Below the pieces are notes generated by a model that did no database searches, was not told the DNA's origin, and saw only the letters and a program-made list of their open reading frames with translations. Shown here piece after piece: positions 17,105 through 26,549 of a DNA stretch of 64,000 bases. Each line of letters opens with the position of its first letter. Position 1 is the first letter of the stretch. Position numbers and translations under genes: made by a program. The stretch is from contig NZ_VCYI01000011.1 in assembly GCF_030464365.1 (NCBI RefSeq), forward strand, positions 1 to 64,000, read 5' to 3'. The stretch is from Methanoculleus methanifontis (GTDB taxonomy: Archaea > Halobacteriota > Methanomicrobia > Methanomicrobiales > Methanoculleaceae).

Positions 17105-17698
17105 TCAGGCCCCGGAGAGCGCCGCCGCAAGGTCCCGGCCGCACCGGTATGCCTGCTCCAGAACCTCCTTCTTCTTCCCGACGATCCCCGGCTCAAAGCA
17201 GCTCAAGACCGGGAGCTCGGCAACCACCTCATAGCCGAGCGGCCGGAGCGGCAGGGAGAGCGCTTCAAGTGCAACGCCGAGGTCGGCAGGGTCGGCCTGC
17301 TCACCCACCGCGAAGACCACGGCCTTGCGCTCCCGGCCCGCAAGACGGCTGGAGTAGCCCCGGGGGCGCTCATCGGTGAAGTCGTAGAAGGCATAGAGCC
17401 GGTCGATGAACGCCTTCATCTGGCTGGTGACGTTGTAGTGGTAGACGGGCGAGCCGAGAACGAGTGCATCCGCTTCCACGATACGGGGGTACAATAGGGT
17501 CATGCCGTCGTTGAAGCGGGTGCAGGTCAGGTCGCGCCTGCACCGCTCGCAACCGACGCAGCCCGCAATAACATACTCGGAGAGACTGACGGCGCTCACC
17601 TCGCCGCCCGCATCGGAGACCCCGCGGAGAACCTCCGCGAGGAGACGGGCGGTGTTTCCCCGCGCTCTCGGGCTCCCGCTGATGCCAAGCACCTTCAT
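17105..17698 (-). CDS. Flavodoxin-like NADPH-dependent FMN reductase
   Basis: 197 residues starting MKVLGISGSPRARGNTARLL, whose GSPR-x-GNT loop binds FMN phosphate. The cysteine set CVGCERCRRDLTC near residue 48 is the compact cluster motif of iron-sulfur flavoproteins, and SPVYHYNVTSQMKAFIDR is the second FMN segment. Codons upstream of 17698 in the same frame look noncoding. Likely cytoplasmic electron transfer, perhaps using ferredoxin. Its gene is divergent from the DUF523 gene. Confidence 0.8.
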   Translation of the reverse strand: MKVLGISGSPRARGNTARLLAEVLRGVSDAGGEVSAVSLSEYVIAGCVGCERCRRDLTCTRFNDGMTLLYPRIVEADALVLGSPVYHYNVTSQMKAFIDRLYAFYDFTDERPRGYSSRLAGRERKAVVFAVGEQADPADLGVALEALSLPLRPLGYEVVAELPVLSCFEPGIVGKKKEVLEQAYRCGRDLAAALSGA

Positions 17699-17809
17699 GA
17701 TCGTATCTCTTTTGGGCGGGTGAATAAGGGTTCCGGATACGGTCCAGCAGGTATACCCGCACCCACCACCAGAAGGATTCATATGCACCCCGCCGTATCG
17801 TGATGACCC

Positions 17810-18814
17810 ATGACCCGGGAATACCCGCGCCCCCGCCTCGTCGTCAGCCGCTGCATCGAGTTCGACCCGTGCCGCTACGACGGCTCAAAGATACCCTCCC
17901 CCACGGTGGCACGCCTGCGGGAGTATGCCGACTGCATTCCGGTCTGCCCGGAGGTCGAGATCGGGCTCGGGATCCCCCGCTCAACCGTCAGGATCGTGCG
18001 GACAGGCGGTTTTGATCACCTCATGCAGCCGGCCACCGGGCGGGACGTCACCGCCGAGATGTCCGCTTTTTCAGCCGGGTTTCTCGATGCGCTCCCCCCT
18101 GTCGACGGGTTTATCCTCAAAGGCGGCTCCCCCACCTCCGGAACCCGGAACGTGCGGGTGTACCCGTCGACGGAGAAGTCCGCGGCGATAGCAAAGTCCG
18201 CGGGCTTCTTCGCCCGCGAAGTGCTGAAGCGGTACCCGGAACTCCCCGTAGAAGACGAACTGCGCCTGAACAATCAGCGGATCCGCGACCACTTCCTCTC
18301 CGCGGCCTTTACCCTGGCGGCGTTCCGGGGTGTCGAGGAAACCCAAAATCGGGAAGCCCTCGTGCAGTTCCACGCGGAAAACAAACTCCTCCTGCTCGCC
18401 TTGAGCCAGAAGATGTTGCGGGAGATGGGACGGCTCGTCGCATCCCGGGCGGAGGTTGAACCGGGAGCACTGTATGAGCAGTATCACCGGATGCTCTGCG
18501 CGGCGCTCGCACGGGCTCCCCGGTATACCGGCAACGTCAACGTCCTCCAGCATGCCCTGGGATACTTCAGTGGCCGCGTTTCAGACGAGGAGAGAGCCTA
18601 CTGCATCAGGCTGATTGACCGCTATAAAAACGGCCATGCCACGCTGGCCGAACCCCGCGGCCTGCTCCGGTCGTGGGTGATCCGGTTCGGGGAGCCCTAC
18701 CTGATGAACCAGTCGTTCTTCGCCCCATACCCCATCAAACTCGTAGATCTCCCGGGGGACGTCACCGATCGCGGACGGGATCTCTGGGATGCCGGAGAAG
18801 GGCCGCCACCATAG
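17810..18814 (+). CDS. DUF523-DUF1722 fusion protein (YbgA type)
   Basis: 334 residues. Residues 1-150 are DUF523, with the family start RLVVSRCIEFDPCRYDG, ADCIPVCPEVEIGLGIPR and FILKGGSPTSG; these cysteines bind an Fe-S cluster in related desulfurase proteins. Residues 190-320 are DUF1722, beginning AENKLLLLALS and including ALGYFSGRVSDEER and LRSWVIRFGEPYLMNQ. Known members are linked to thiouracil desulfidase activity or to photolyase loci, but the role of this fusion is not settled. It stands in front of a methyltransferase gene. Confidence 0.85.
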   Translation: MTREYPRPRLVVSRCIEFDPCRYDGSKIPSPTVARLREYADCIPVCPEVEIGLGIPRSTVRIVRTGGFDHLMQPATGRDVTAEMSAFSAGFLDALPPVDGFILKGGSPTSGTRNVRVYPSTEKSAAIAKSAGFFAREVLKRYPELPVEDELRLNNQRIRDHFLSAAFTLAAFRGVEETQNREALVQFHAENKLLLLALSQKMLREMGRLVASRAEVEPGALYEQYHRMLCAALARAPRYTGNVNVLQHALGYFSGRVSDEERAYCIRLIDRYKNGHATLAEPRGLLRSWVIRFGEPYLMNQSFFAPYPIKLVDLPGDVTDRGRDLWDAGEGPPP

Positions 18815-18871
18815 TCGCATCCCCACTGCTGCGAGCGAGCGCTTATAATATTCCGGGCGAGAGGAACAATC

Positions 18872-19720
18872 ATGCACCGGATCATCGACTGGAACGAGCT
18901 CTGGAAGGCGCTCCACGTGGGTTCGCCCGAACGTGCCGAAAAAGACCGCGATCCCGCCGCCCACTGGGACAAACGCGCTGCTGCCTACCGGCGGGTCACC
19001 CGGGACGAGAAGAAGGCGACCGAGCACGAACTCGCGATCCTGGATCTGCGGTCGGGCGAGACCGTGCTCGACATGGGTGCCGGGACGGGGAGGCTGGCCG
19101 TGCCGATTGCCCGAACCGCCGGTCACGTCACCGCCCTCGACCCCTCGGAGGGCATGCTCTCCGTCCTCCGGGAGCGGATGGCGGCGGAGGGGCTCGCGAA
19201 CTACTCCACGGTCACGATGCGGTGGGAGGATGCGGTGATCGGCAGGGACATAGAACCGCACGACGTCGTCATCGCGGCGTTCTCGCTCGGGTTCTACGAC
19301 CTCGCCGCCGCCCTCGAAAAACTCGACGTCGCGGCTCGCCGGGCGGCCTATCTCTTCTGGCACGCGGGCGAATGGCGGAACCCCGACGAGATGGCGCTCT
19401 ATAGGGCGGTATTCGGAGAAGAGGCGACCGTGCGGAAGGGTTACCCGGACTACATCTACCTCGTCAACATCCTCCACGACGCCGGGATCTACCCGAACGT
19501 CACGATCTACCGTGCCGTCTGGGACGCGGTCTACGACTCTCCCGAAGAGGCCGTCCAGACCTGGGTGGCGATGCACAACCCCGGGATGGAGGAACTCGCC
19601 CCCGTCAGGGATTACTTCGCCCGGGCGCTCCGGAAAGACGAGTCCGGGAAGTACGTCGAGACGACGGTGCGGCCGACCGCGGCGATCTGGTGGGAGAAGA
19701 CGAGCAGTCAGCAGTCATGA
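18872..19720 (+). CDS. Class I SAM-dependent methyltransferase
   Basis: 282 residues. GAGAGG precedes the ATG. Motif I is VLDMGAGTGRLAVPIA at about residues 66-81, then VTALDPSEGML (motif for the SAM ribose) and a post-motif DVVIAAFSLGFYDL. An N-terminal helical part (HWDKRAAAYRR) is common in small-molecule methyltransferases of methanogens. The substrate is unknown. The gene lies 57 bases after the DUF523-DUF1722 gene, same strand, so they may be cotranscribed. Confidence 0.8.
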   Translation: MHRIIDWNELWKALHVGSPERAEKDRDPAAHWDKRAAAYRRVTRDEKKATEHELAILDLRSGETVLDMGAGTGRLAVPIARTAGHVTALDPSEGMLSVLRERMAAEGLANYSTVTMRWEDAVIGRDIEPHDVVIAAFSLGFYDLAAALEKLDVAARRAAYLFWHAGEWRNPDEMALYRAVFGEEATVRKGYPDYIYLVNILHDAGIYPNVTIYRAVWDAVYDSPEEAVQTWVAMHNPGMEELAPVRDYFARALRKDESGKYVETTVRPTAAIWWEKTSSQQS

Positions 19721-19842
19721 CCCCTCCATCGCAGCCGCACGGCAGGTGCGTCCCCGGAAAAACAATACATCTATTGTGATTATGGATCTCTCTATGTCCT
19801 ACGTCGGGAACCAATATACCCAATCATATTCTCGTTCATACC

Positions 19843-20700
19843 ATGACAGGAAAGAGTCTGTCTGGTACGACCGCGGTTGCCGTCGCCGGCATCCTCGTGG
19901 CATTTCTGATGGCGGCCGGATGTCTCGGCGGCCAGTCTTCCGATACTCCGGGATCCCAGCAGATCACGGTAACGGGCTCGACGACGGTGCTGCCCATCGC
20001 CGAGAAAGCAAGGGAAGCGTTCGAAGAGAGCCACGCCTCCACCGGGATTATGGTGAGCGGAGGAGGCTCGAGCGTCGGGGTCAAGGCCGCCGGCGAGGGC
20101 ACCGCGGACATCGGCACGTCCTCACGGGATCTCAAACCCGAAGAGACCGCAGGTTACCCGGACCTCGTCAAGCACCACATCGCCGATGACGCGATCCTCC
20201 TCATCGTCAACCCGGGAAATGCCGTCGACCGCCTCGCGCTTGACGAGGTGCGGGGCATCTACAACGGCACTTACACGAACTGGAACCAGGTGGGCGGGCC
20301 TGATGCGCAGATCGTCGTCGTCGGGAGGGACAGCGCCTCGGGGACGCGGGAGTTCTTCTCAGAGTACGTGCTGAAGAACGAGGACTTCGTCAAGACACAG
20401 GAGGAGTTCAACTCGAACGGCGGAATCCAGCAGAAGATCTCGCAGACCCCCGGCGCGATCGGCTACGTCGGCCTCGGTTACACCGAAGGCGTGAAGGCGC
20501 TTGCGCTGGACGTCAACGGAACCGCCGTCGAGCCCACGCTCGAGAAGATCACGAGCAAACAGTACCCGATCAGCCGGCCGCTCTTCATGCTGACGAACGG
20601 AGAACCGGACGGTCTCGCGCGGCAGTACCTCGACTTCGTCATGAGCGGGGAGGGGCAGCAGATCGTGGCGAGCCTCGATTACATACCGGTGCAGGGGTGA
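19843..20700 (+). CDS. pstS: Phosphate ABC transporter substrate-binding lipoprotein PstS
   Basis: 285 residues. Signal peptide with a lipobox-like MAAGC at about residues 23-27 and a Ser/Gly linker, then ITVTGSTTVLPIAEKA (phosphate-loop start of PstS), SGGGSSVGVKAAGEG and GRDSASGTREFF, which bind phosphate through serine and arginine. It captures phosphate outside the membrane. It leads the operon pstS-pstCA-pstB-phoU with short gaps (32, 1 and 9 bases). Usually such operons are induced at low phosphate; no operator was identified here. Confidence 0.95.
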   Translation: MTGKSLSGTTAVAVAGILVAFLMAAGCLGGQSSDTPGSQQITVTGSTTVLPIAEKAREAFEESHASTGIMVSGGGSSVGVKAAGEGTADIGTSSRDLKPEETAGYPDLVKHHIADDAILLIVNPGNAVDRLALDEVRGIYNGTYTNWNQVGGPDAQIVVVGRDSASGTREFFSEYVLKNEDFVKTQEEFNSNGGIQQKISQTPGAIGYVGLGYTEGVKALALDVNGTAVEPTLEKITSKQYPISRPLFMLTNGEPDGLARQYLDFVMSGEGQQIVASLDYIPVQG

Positions 20701-20732
20701 CCCCGCCTCCCTTTTGATCGACCGGAGCGACC

Positions 20733-22625
20733 ATGAAGAAAGAACAGGCTGCACCGGTTCCGTTCCAGGGCTTCGGACGGCCCGGGGTCGGGACCGATCC
20801 CACCTCTGCCGGGGCAAAGAGGCAGCTCGTCGACCGGATCGTCGGCAAATTGCTCTTCTTTGTCGCGCTCTTCGCGATCGTCACCGTCTTTTTCATCATC
20901 GTCTTCCTGATCCGCGACGGCTACCAGATCGTTCTCGAGACAGGTCTCTGGAACTTCCTCGCCGGCCAGGACTGGAATCCGGCCGGGCAGAATCCGGCCT
21001 ATGGCGTACTTCCGCTTATCGTCGGCACGATCCTGGTGACGGCGCTCGCGATGGCCATCGCCATCCCGCTCAGCATCGGGAGCGCCGTCTTCATCGCGGA
21101 GATCGCCGCCGCCAGAACGAAAGCGGCTATAAAACCCGCTATCGAACTGCTGGCCGGCATACCCTCCGTCGTCTACGGGTTCTTCGGCCTGATCCTCCTG
21201 ACCGACTGGATACGCATCGCCTTCGATCAACCGTCGGGGTCGAGCTGGCTTGCAGGCTCGATCCTCCTCGCGGTCATGGCCATACCGACGATCACGAGCG
21301 TCGCCGAGGACGCCATCAGTTCGGTTCCCCGGGAGTTCAGGGAAGGCAGCCTCGCGCTTGGAGCGACCCGGTGGCAGACGGTCAGAAACGTCGTCGTCCC
21401 TGGTGCTCTCCCCGGCATCAGCGCGGCGATCATCCTGGGGATGGGGCGGGCCATCGGCGAGACGATGGCGGTGCTCATGGTCACGGGGAACGCCGCCGTC
21501 ATCCCGGACCCGATAACCGACGTCTTCTCTCCCGTGCGGACGCTGACCGGGACGCTGGGCATCGAGATGGGCGAAGTCGCATTCGGAAGCACGCATTACC
21601 ACGCGCTCTTCGGCGTTGCGGTGGTCCTGCTCTTCATCACGCTCGCGATCAACAGCGCGTCAAGGATCGTCATCAGCCGGATACAGGGGCCGCAGGGGAC
21701 GGCACGGCCCACGGCGCACCGGGCGCTCGTAGCAGCGGCCTCACGGATTGCCCACGCCGTATCGGCGCCGTTCGGAGGGGTTGTCTCCCCGAGAACGTCG
21801 CAGCGATGCGCGTTCTTCCTGATATCCCTCTCGGTCGTGATCGTGCTCGCGGCCCTCGGGATGATCCTCTTCGGGATCGTCGTCAACGGGGCCGGGGCAA
21901 TATCCTGGGAGTTCCTGACCGGGTCACCAAGAGACCTCGGGAGAGCAGGAGGGATCTTCCCCGCGATCGTCGGGACGTTCTACCTCGTGGGAGGAGGGCT
22001 CGCCATCGCCCTTCCGCTCGGGATTGCGACGGCCATCTACCTCATCGAGTACACGGCCGAGACCCCGCTGACGCGGAGCATCCGTGCCGCGGTGGACCTG
22101 CTGAACGGGACGCCGTCCATCGTCTTCGGGCTGTTCGGTTTCGCCTTCCTGGTCATCTTCCTGAACTTCGGGATATCGCTGATCGCCGGGCAGATCACCC
22201 TTGGCCTGATGATTCTTCCCACGATCATACGGACGACCGAAGAGTCGCTCCGGTCGATCCCCGGCTCCCTCCGGGAAGGAAGTTACGCTCTCGGGGCGAC
22301 GAAGTGGCAGACGATCTCGCGGGTGGTTCTTCCCCCGGCGCTCCCCGGGATCCTCACCGGAGCGATCCTCTCCATCGGGCGTGCCGCAGGCGAAACGGCA
22401 CCCATCATGTTCACCGCGGCGATCTTCAGCAGCAGGTACCTCCCGTCGTCACTCTCGGAACCGGTGATGGCGCTTCCTTACCACCTCTTCGTCCTCACCA
22501 CGAGCGTCCCGGGGGCGTCCGTGCAGAGTTACGGGACGGCTCTCGTGCTCCTGTTGCTGGTTCTCGTGATCTATCTCGCCGCAATCCTCATCCGGCGACG
22601 ATACAACCGGGCAAAGGTGATGTAA
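20733..22625 (+). CDS. pstC-pstA: Fused phosphate ABC permease PstC-PstA
   Basis: 630 residues, twice the length of a normal permease subunit. The first half (about 30-320) is PstC-like, with the EAA loop [16 protein letters not shown]; the second half (about 355-625) is PstA-like, beginning with a new first span and carrying its own EAA loop [16 protein letters not shown]. The frame is continuous through the joining region near residues 320-355 and no start with a ribosome site is seen there. The single chain should supply both transmembrane halves of the channel, working with PstB and PstS from the same operon. Fusion of the two is unusual but not unknown. Confidence 0.9.
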   Translation: MKKEQAAPVPFQGFGRPGVGTDPTSAGAKRQLVDRIVGKLLFFVALFAIVTVFFIIVFLIRDGYQIVLETGLWNFLAGQDWNPAGQNPAYGVLPLIVGTILVTALAMAIAIPLSIGSAVFIAEIAAARTKAAIKPAIELLAGIPSVVYGFFGLILLTDWIRIAFDQPSGSSWLAGSILLAVMAIPTITSVAEDAISSVPREFREGSLALGATRWQTVRNVVVPGALPGISAAIILGMGRAIGETMAVLMVTGNAAVIPDPITDVFSPVRTLTGTLGIEMGEVAFGSTHYHALFGVAVVLLFITLAINSASRIVISRIQGPQGTARPTAHRALVAAASRIAHAVSAPFGGVVSPRTSQRCAFFLISLSVVIVLAALGMILFGIVVNGAGAISWEFLTGSPRDLGRAGGIFPAIVGTFYLVGGGLAIALPLGIATAIYLIEYTAETPLTRSIRAAVDLLNGTPSIVFGLFGFAFLVIFLNFGISLIAGQITLGLMILPTIIRTTEESLRSIPGSLREGSYALGATKWQTISRVVLPPALPGILTGAILSIGRAAGETAPIMFTAAIFSSRYLPSSLSEPVMALPYHLFVLTTSVPGASVQSYGTALVLLLLVLVIYLAAILIRRRYNRAKVM

Positions 22626-22626
22626 A

Positions 22627-23388
22627 ATGGATGAATTCACAGTTATCGAGACAAGAGATCTTAACCTCTGGTACGGGAAAAAACACGCCCTCATCGACAT
22701 CTCGGTTAAGATCCCGAAAAACCGGGTTACGGCGTTGATCGGGCCTTCGGGATGCGGGAAGTCGACCCTGCTCCGGTGCTGCAACCGGATGAACGACCTC
22801 ATCGATTCGTCGAGGATCACTGGGAACGTCCTCTTCAACGGGGAGGACATCTACGACGGCCATGCCGACGCGTATGCAGTCCGCGAGAAGATCGGCATGG
22901 TCTTTCAGAAACCGAACCCCTTCCCAAAGAACATCTATGAGAACGTCGCTTACGGCCCTCGCATTCACGGGGTGGGCGATAAGAGGAAACTCGACCGTAT
23001 CGTCGAGGAGAGCCTGAAGGGCGCCGCGCTCTGGGACGAGGTGAAGGACCGGCTCTATGAGCCCGCGCTCTCCCTCTCGGGCGGGCAGCAGCAGAGGCTC
23101 TGCATCGCACGAACCCTCGCGGTCGGGCCGGAGGTGATCCTGATGGACGAGCCCTGCTCCGCCCTCGACCCCATCGCCACGGCGAAGATCGAGGACCTCA
23201 TCATCCGGCTTGCCCGGGACTACACCGTCGTCATCGTCACGCACAACATGCAGCAGGCGGCGCGGGCCAGCGACTACACCGGGTTCATGTACCTGGGGAG
23301 ACTGGTGGAGTTCGACAAAACCACGAAGATCTTCGAAGATCCCGGTGAAGAACTGACGGAGAACTACATCACCGGACGGTTTGGGTAG
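22627..23388 (+). CDS. pstB: Phosphate ABC transporter ATP-binding protein PstB
   Basis: 253 residues, typical length. Walker [10 protein letters not shown] (about 39-47), Q-loop [15 protein letters not shown], signature [14 protein letters not shown], Walker [14 protein letters not shown] and the switch histidine in [10 protein letters not shown] are all present. It powers phosphate import through the fused permease and starts one base after that gene's stop codon, indicating translational coupling. Confidence 0.97.
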   Translation: MDEFTVIETRDLNLWYGKKHALIDISVKIPKNRVTALIGPSGCGKSTLLRCCNRMNDLIDSSRITGNVLFNGEDIYDGHADAYAVREKIGMVFQKPNPFPKNIYENVAYGPRIHGVGDKRKLDRIVEESLKGAALWDEVKDRLYEPALSLSGGQQQRLCIARTLAVGPEVILMDEPCSALDPIATAKIEDLIIRLARDYTVVIVTHNMQQAARASDYTGFMYLGRLVEFDKTTKIFEDPGEELTENYITGRFG

Positions 23389-23397
23389 GGAGAGCCA

Positions 23398-24048
23398 ATG
23401 GTAACGAAATTTCATGCAGAAATTGCGTCCCTGAAAGGGGATGTCCTCGCGATGGGCCACCTCGCACAGGGTATGCTCCGGCAATCGATGGTAGCGTTAA
23501 AGGCCCAGGACGTGACGCTCGCCGAGACGATCGACGAAGAGAAGCAGAAACTCACGGATTACGACGACAGGATCGAGCAGAAATGCCTGAGACTCATCGC
23601 CCTCAACCAGCCGATGGCAAAAGACCTCCGGACAATCGCAACCTCGATGAAGGTGATCACGAACCTCTACCGCATCGGCCGTTACGGGAAAGACATCACC
23701 ATCGTTGTACCCGATCTCGCCGGGGCGCCGCATGTGGGAAACCTCGTCAGCCTCCCCCACATGGGAGAAGTCGTCGACGGGATGATCGCAGATGTGCTGG
23801 TCGCGTTCGAACGCGAGGACCTTGCCGTGATAGCCAATATCCAGGAGAGGGAGGAAGTCGTCGACACCCTCAGGTACTCCATATTCCGCGGGTGCCTCAC
23901 CTACATGATGGAGGACCCGAAGAACATCACGCGATGCACGAACTACGTCATGATCGCCCGCTACCTTGAACGGTGCGGGGATCACGCGTGCAAGATCGCG
24001 GAGAAGGTGCACTACATGGCGACAGGGGAGCGGATCGAGATCCGGTGA
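23398..24048 (+). CDS. phoU: Phosphate transport regulator PhoU
   Basis: 216 residues forming the usual tandem three-helix bundles. Metal-binding E/DxxxD patterns recur (DYDDRIEQKCLRLI in the first half; ARYLERCGDHACKIAE in the second). PhoU proteins modulate the Pst transporter and phosphate signalling. It is the last gene of the pst operon, nine bases after pstB. Confidence 0.93.
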   Translation: MVTKFHAEIASLKGDVLAMGHLAQGMLRQSMVALKAQDVTLAETIDEEKQKLTDYDDRIEQKCLRLIALNQPMAKDLRTIATSMKVITNLYRIGRYGKDITIVVPDLAGAPHVGNLVSLPHMGEVVDGMIADVLVAFEREDLAVIANIQEREEVVDTLRYSIFRGCLTYMMEDPKNITRCTNYVMIARYLERCGDHACKIAEKVHYMATGERIEIR

Positions 24049-24129
24049 TACGACGATACCCCCTTTACCCCTCCAACAATAGAGATGCAACACGGGCGGG
24101 TGAACGACTGATAACCGCCGGAGATTCCC

Positions 24130-24166
24130 AAGTGGTTTTATACCCGCAAACGAATCTCTCACAGAG
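24130..24166 (+). promoter_or_regulatory. Promoter of the RNB ribonuclease gene
   Basis: GGTTTTATACCC (24133-24144) is a TATA box about 28 bases upstream of the ATG at 24167, the distance expected if transcription starts at or very near the start codon. No Shine-Dalgarno sequence is visible. Confidence 0.5.
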
Positions 24167-25636
24167 ATGCAGAACCAGCAGCCCGTCAACCTGAAGGGCA
24201 TCGCGTGGGCGGCGATGCAGCAGTACGGTTTTACCCCCGGATTCCCGCCGCCCGTCCTCCGTGAGGTCGAGGGGCTGGATGCAAAGGTCTTCCCGGAGAC
24301 CCTCGACGACCCCCGCGACCTCCGCTCACTCCTCTGGTCATCGATCGACAACCACGACTCAGAAGATCTCGACCAGATCGAGGTCTGCGAAGAAGGGCCG
24401 GACGGCGCGATCCATGTCCGGGTCGCTATCGCCGACGTCGACGTCTACGTCCCGAAAGACTCTGAGACCGACCAGCACGCCGCCCACAACGGAACCTCGG
24501 TCTACACCGGCGTTACGACCTTCCCGATGCTCCCCGACCGCCTCTCGGCGGGCATCACCTCGCTCCTGCCCGACCGTGACCGGATGGCGGTCGTCATCGA
24601 GTACACTGTTCTTCCGGACGGGAGCACGGTGCCCGGCGACGTCTACCGGGCGATCGTCGCGAACCGGGCGAAACTCGTCTACGAGGAGGTCGGCGCCTGG
24701 CTGGAGGGGAGTGAGGCCGCACCCCGGACGGTCGCGGAGACGCCGGGCCTCGTGGAGCAGGTCCTCCTCCAGGACAAGGCCGCGGTGCGGATGAGGAAGC
24801 GCCGGACAGAACAGGGAGCGCTCGCCCTCGAGACGATCGAGGCCGAACCGCTCGTCGAGGAGAACCGGGTCCTGGGCCTCGTCGTCCAGGAGCAGAACCG
24901 CGCCCGGTGCCTGATCGAGGAGTTCATGGTCGCGGCGAACGGAACCCTGACGGCGTTCCTCGCCGCCGCCGGTCTTCCCATGATCCACCGGGTCGTCCGC
25001 ACCCCGAAGAACTGGGAGGGGATCGTTGCCGAGGCTGCGGAGCGCGGCGAAACCCTGCCCGCCGAACCGGACGCCGAAGCGCTCACCCGGTTCCTTATCC
25101 GGCAGAAGGCTGCCGACCCCGACCGCTTCCCCGACCTCTCGCTCACCGTGGTGAAACTGATGGGAGCGGGCGAATACGTGGCGTTCCGGCCGGGCGACGA
25201 GCCGATCGGCCACTTCGCCCTCGCCGTCACCGACTACACCCACGGCACCGCCCCGAACCGGCGCTACGTCGACCTCATCATCCAGCGGCTGGTGAAATCC
25301 GTCATCCGCGGCGAGCGCGAGCCGCCCTACACGTCTGCCGAACTCGAAGAACTCGCCGCACGGCTCACCGACCGGGAGAAGGCATCGCAGAAGGTCGAAC
25401 GCTACGTTCGGAAGGCCGCGGCGGCCGTCCTCCTCCGGGAGAGGATCGGCGAGACGTTCGATGCGTTCGTCACCGGCGCCTCCGAGAAGGGGACCTACGT
25501 CCGACTGATCGACCTGCCGGCCGAGGGAAGGGTCGTGCTGGGCGAGCAGGGTCTGCGGGTCGGCCAGAGGGTGCGCGTCCGCCTGATGGCGGCAGACCCG
25601 TACAAAGGCTTCATCGACTTCGGACGTACCCGGTGA
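24167..25636 (+). CDS. RNB-domain 3'-5' exoribonuclease (RNase R/II family)
   Basis: 489 residues. A short N-terminal part leads to the RNB catalytic domain (about 60-390): DLRSLLWSSIDNHDSEDLDQ holds the acidic metal ligands, followed by VRVAIADVDVYV, FPMLPDRLS, CLIEEFMVAANG and YTHGTAPNRRYVDLIIQR, the usual ordered blocks. A C-terminal S1-like barrel (about 425-489) contacts RNA. The cold-shock domains of bacterial RNase R are missing. It should degrade RNA processively in the cytoplasm. RNB enzymes are patchy in archaea, so acquisition from bacteria is possible. Confidence 0.88.
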   Translation: MQNQQPVNLKGIAWAAMQQYGFTPGFPPPVLREVEGLDAKVFPETLDDPRDLRSLLWSSIDNHDSEDLDQIEVCEEGPDGAIHVRVAIADVDVYVPKDSETDQHAAHNGTSVYTGVTTFPMLPDRLSAGITSLLPDRDRMAVVIEYTVLPDGSTVPGDVYRAIVANRAKLVYEEVGAWLEGSEAAPRTVAETPGLVEQVLLQDKAAVRMRKRRTEQGALALETIEAEPLVEENRVLGLVVQEQNRARCLIEEFMVAANGTLTAFLAAAGLPMIHRVVRTPKNWEGIVAEAAERGETLPAEPDAEALTRFLIRQKAADPDRFPDLSLTVVKLMGAGEYVAFRPGDEPIGHFALAVTDYTHGTAPNRRYVDLIIQRLVKSVIRGEREPPYTSAELEELAARLTDREKASQKVERYVRKAAAAVLLRERIGETFDAFVTGASEKGTYVRLIDLPAEGRVVLGEQGLRVGQRVRVRLMAADPYKGFIDFGRTR

Positions 25637-25748
25637 GAGAGGACCGGAGACGGGCGACGGGTATCCAGGAGGACGTACCGCCTCCACCTCGTTGAAACCG
25701 GGAAATCCTCCTGGTTCATAGTGAAGATGCAGAAAACGTTAAGATCTT

Positions 25749-25755
25749 AAAAAAA
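25749..25755 (-). terminator. Oligo-T tract downstream of the membrane protein gene
   Basis: Seven A residues on the given strand (T on the transcribed-product strand) lie about 80 bases after the stop of the gene at 25834-26175. Confidence 0.3.
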
Positions 25756-25833
25756 GAAGGGCAGCCTCTCGTTCATCCCGGGCTTTTCAGCCGCGAGAGT
25801 TCACGCTCTGCCGCCTTCATTCCAGGTGAATCC

Positions 25834-26175
25834 TCAGAGAAGCCCCAGGATACCGATGATGATCGCGATGACACCGATGATCGCCTGGAAGCCGCCCAGC
25901 CACGTGCCGAACTTCTCGAGATACTTACCGAGACCCGGGATTACGTGGAACGCACCGGTCAGGAGGATGACCCCGACAAGGAAGGCAACGATACCCTGCA
26001 GCGAGAAGATCCCCAGCAGTCCAAGGACCATCATGATGATCCCTATGATGACCTGGAAACCGCCCAGGAACTTGCCTGCCTTCTCAAGGACGCCCCCGAG
26101 GACGGGCAGGGCTCCTATAATTCCGGCACACAACACCAGTCCGCCGATTATGTTCATTATCGCGGTTATTGCCAC
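25834..26175 (-). CDS. Small membrane protein with internal duplication
   Basis: 113 residues with four hydrophobic spans. The segments LGGFQVIIGIIMMVLGLLG and LGGFQAIIGVIAIIIGILG show that the protein is two copies of one hairpin unit, each preceded by a LEK(A/F)GK(F/T) turn. The start is GTG at 26175, supported by GAGGTGA just upstream. A TATA-like TTTATAAC lies near 26207-26214. The function is unknown; small duplicated membrane proteins of this type are frequent in Methanomicrobiales. Confidence 0.65.
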   Translation of the reverse strand: MAITAIMNIIGGLVLCAGIIGALPVLGGVLEKAGKFLGGFQVIIGIIMMVLGLLGIFSLQGIVAFLVGVILLTGAFHVIPGLGKYLEKFGTWLGGFQAIIGVIAIIIGILGLL

Positions 26176-26549
26176 AATTTCACCTCAACCTATCACTTTA
26201 CAAAGTAGGGTTATAAATAATCCTCTGATATAACAAGTTAATTTAAGCAACACCCGGCGTGAATTTAACAACATATATTGACCCGGCGGACGGGAGGTGT
26301 CTGTTTACCGCTTGAACGGCGTCACTTACATGACTCCTCATCCTCTCGCACCGGGAGTTCCCAGGAACATGTTCAGCCCCGGTTCGGCATCCTGCAATAC
26401 AACCCGGATATCCGGGTGACAGATTGTCCCGTACCGGGAGCACGTCGGTGAGTGTTTCCGGGGAGCAGGGGACGCCAGGCCCTCTGCCGGGCAGAAGGAG
26501 AGCCCCCGACCGGAAAGACCCCCGACGTACACCTGCAAAAGAAAGAGAT
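26176..26549. other. Intergenic stretch
   Basis: 374 bases. The left 60 hold the promoter and ribosome site of the gene ending at 25834. In the remaining GC-rich part I see no gene, RNA or repeat. Confidence 0.5.
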
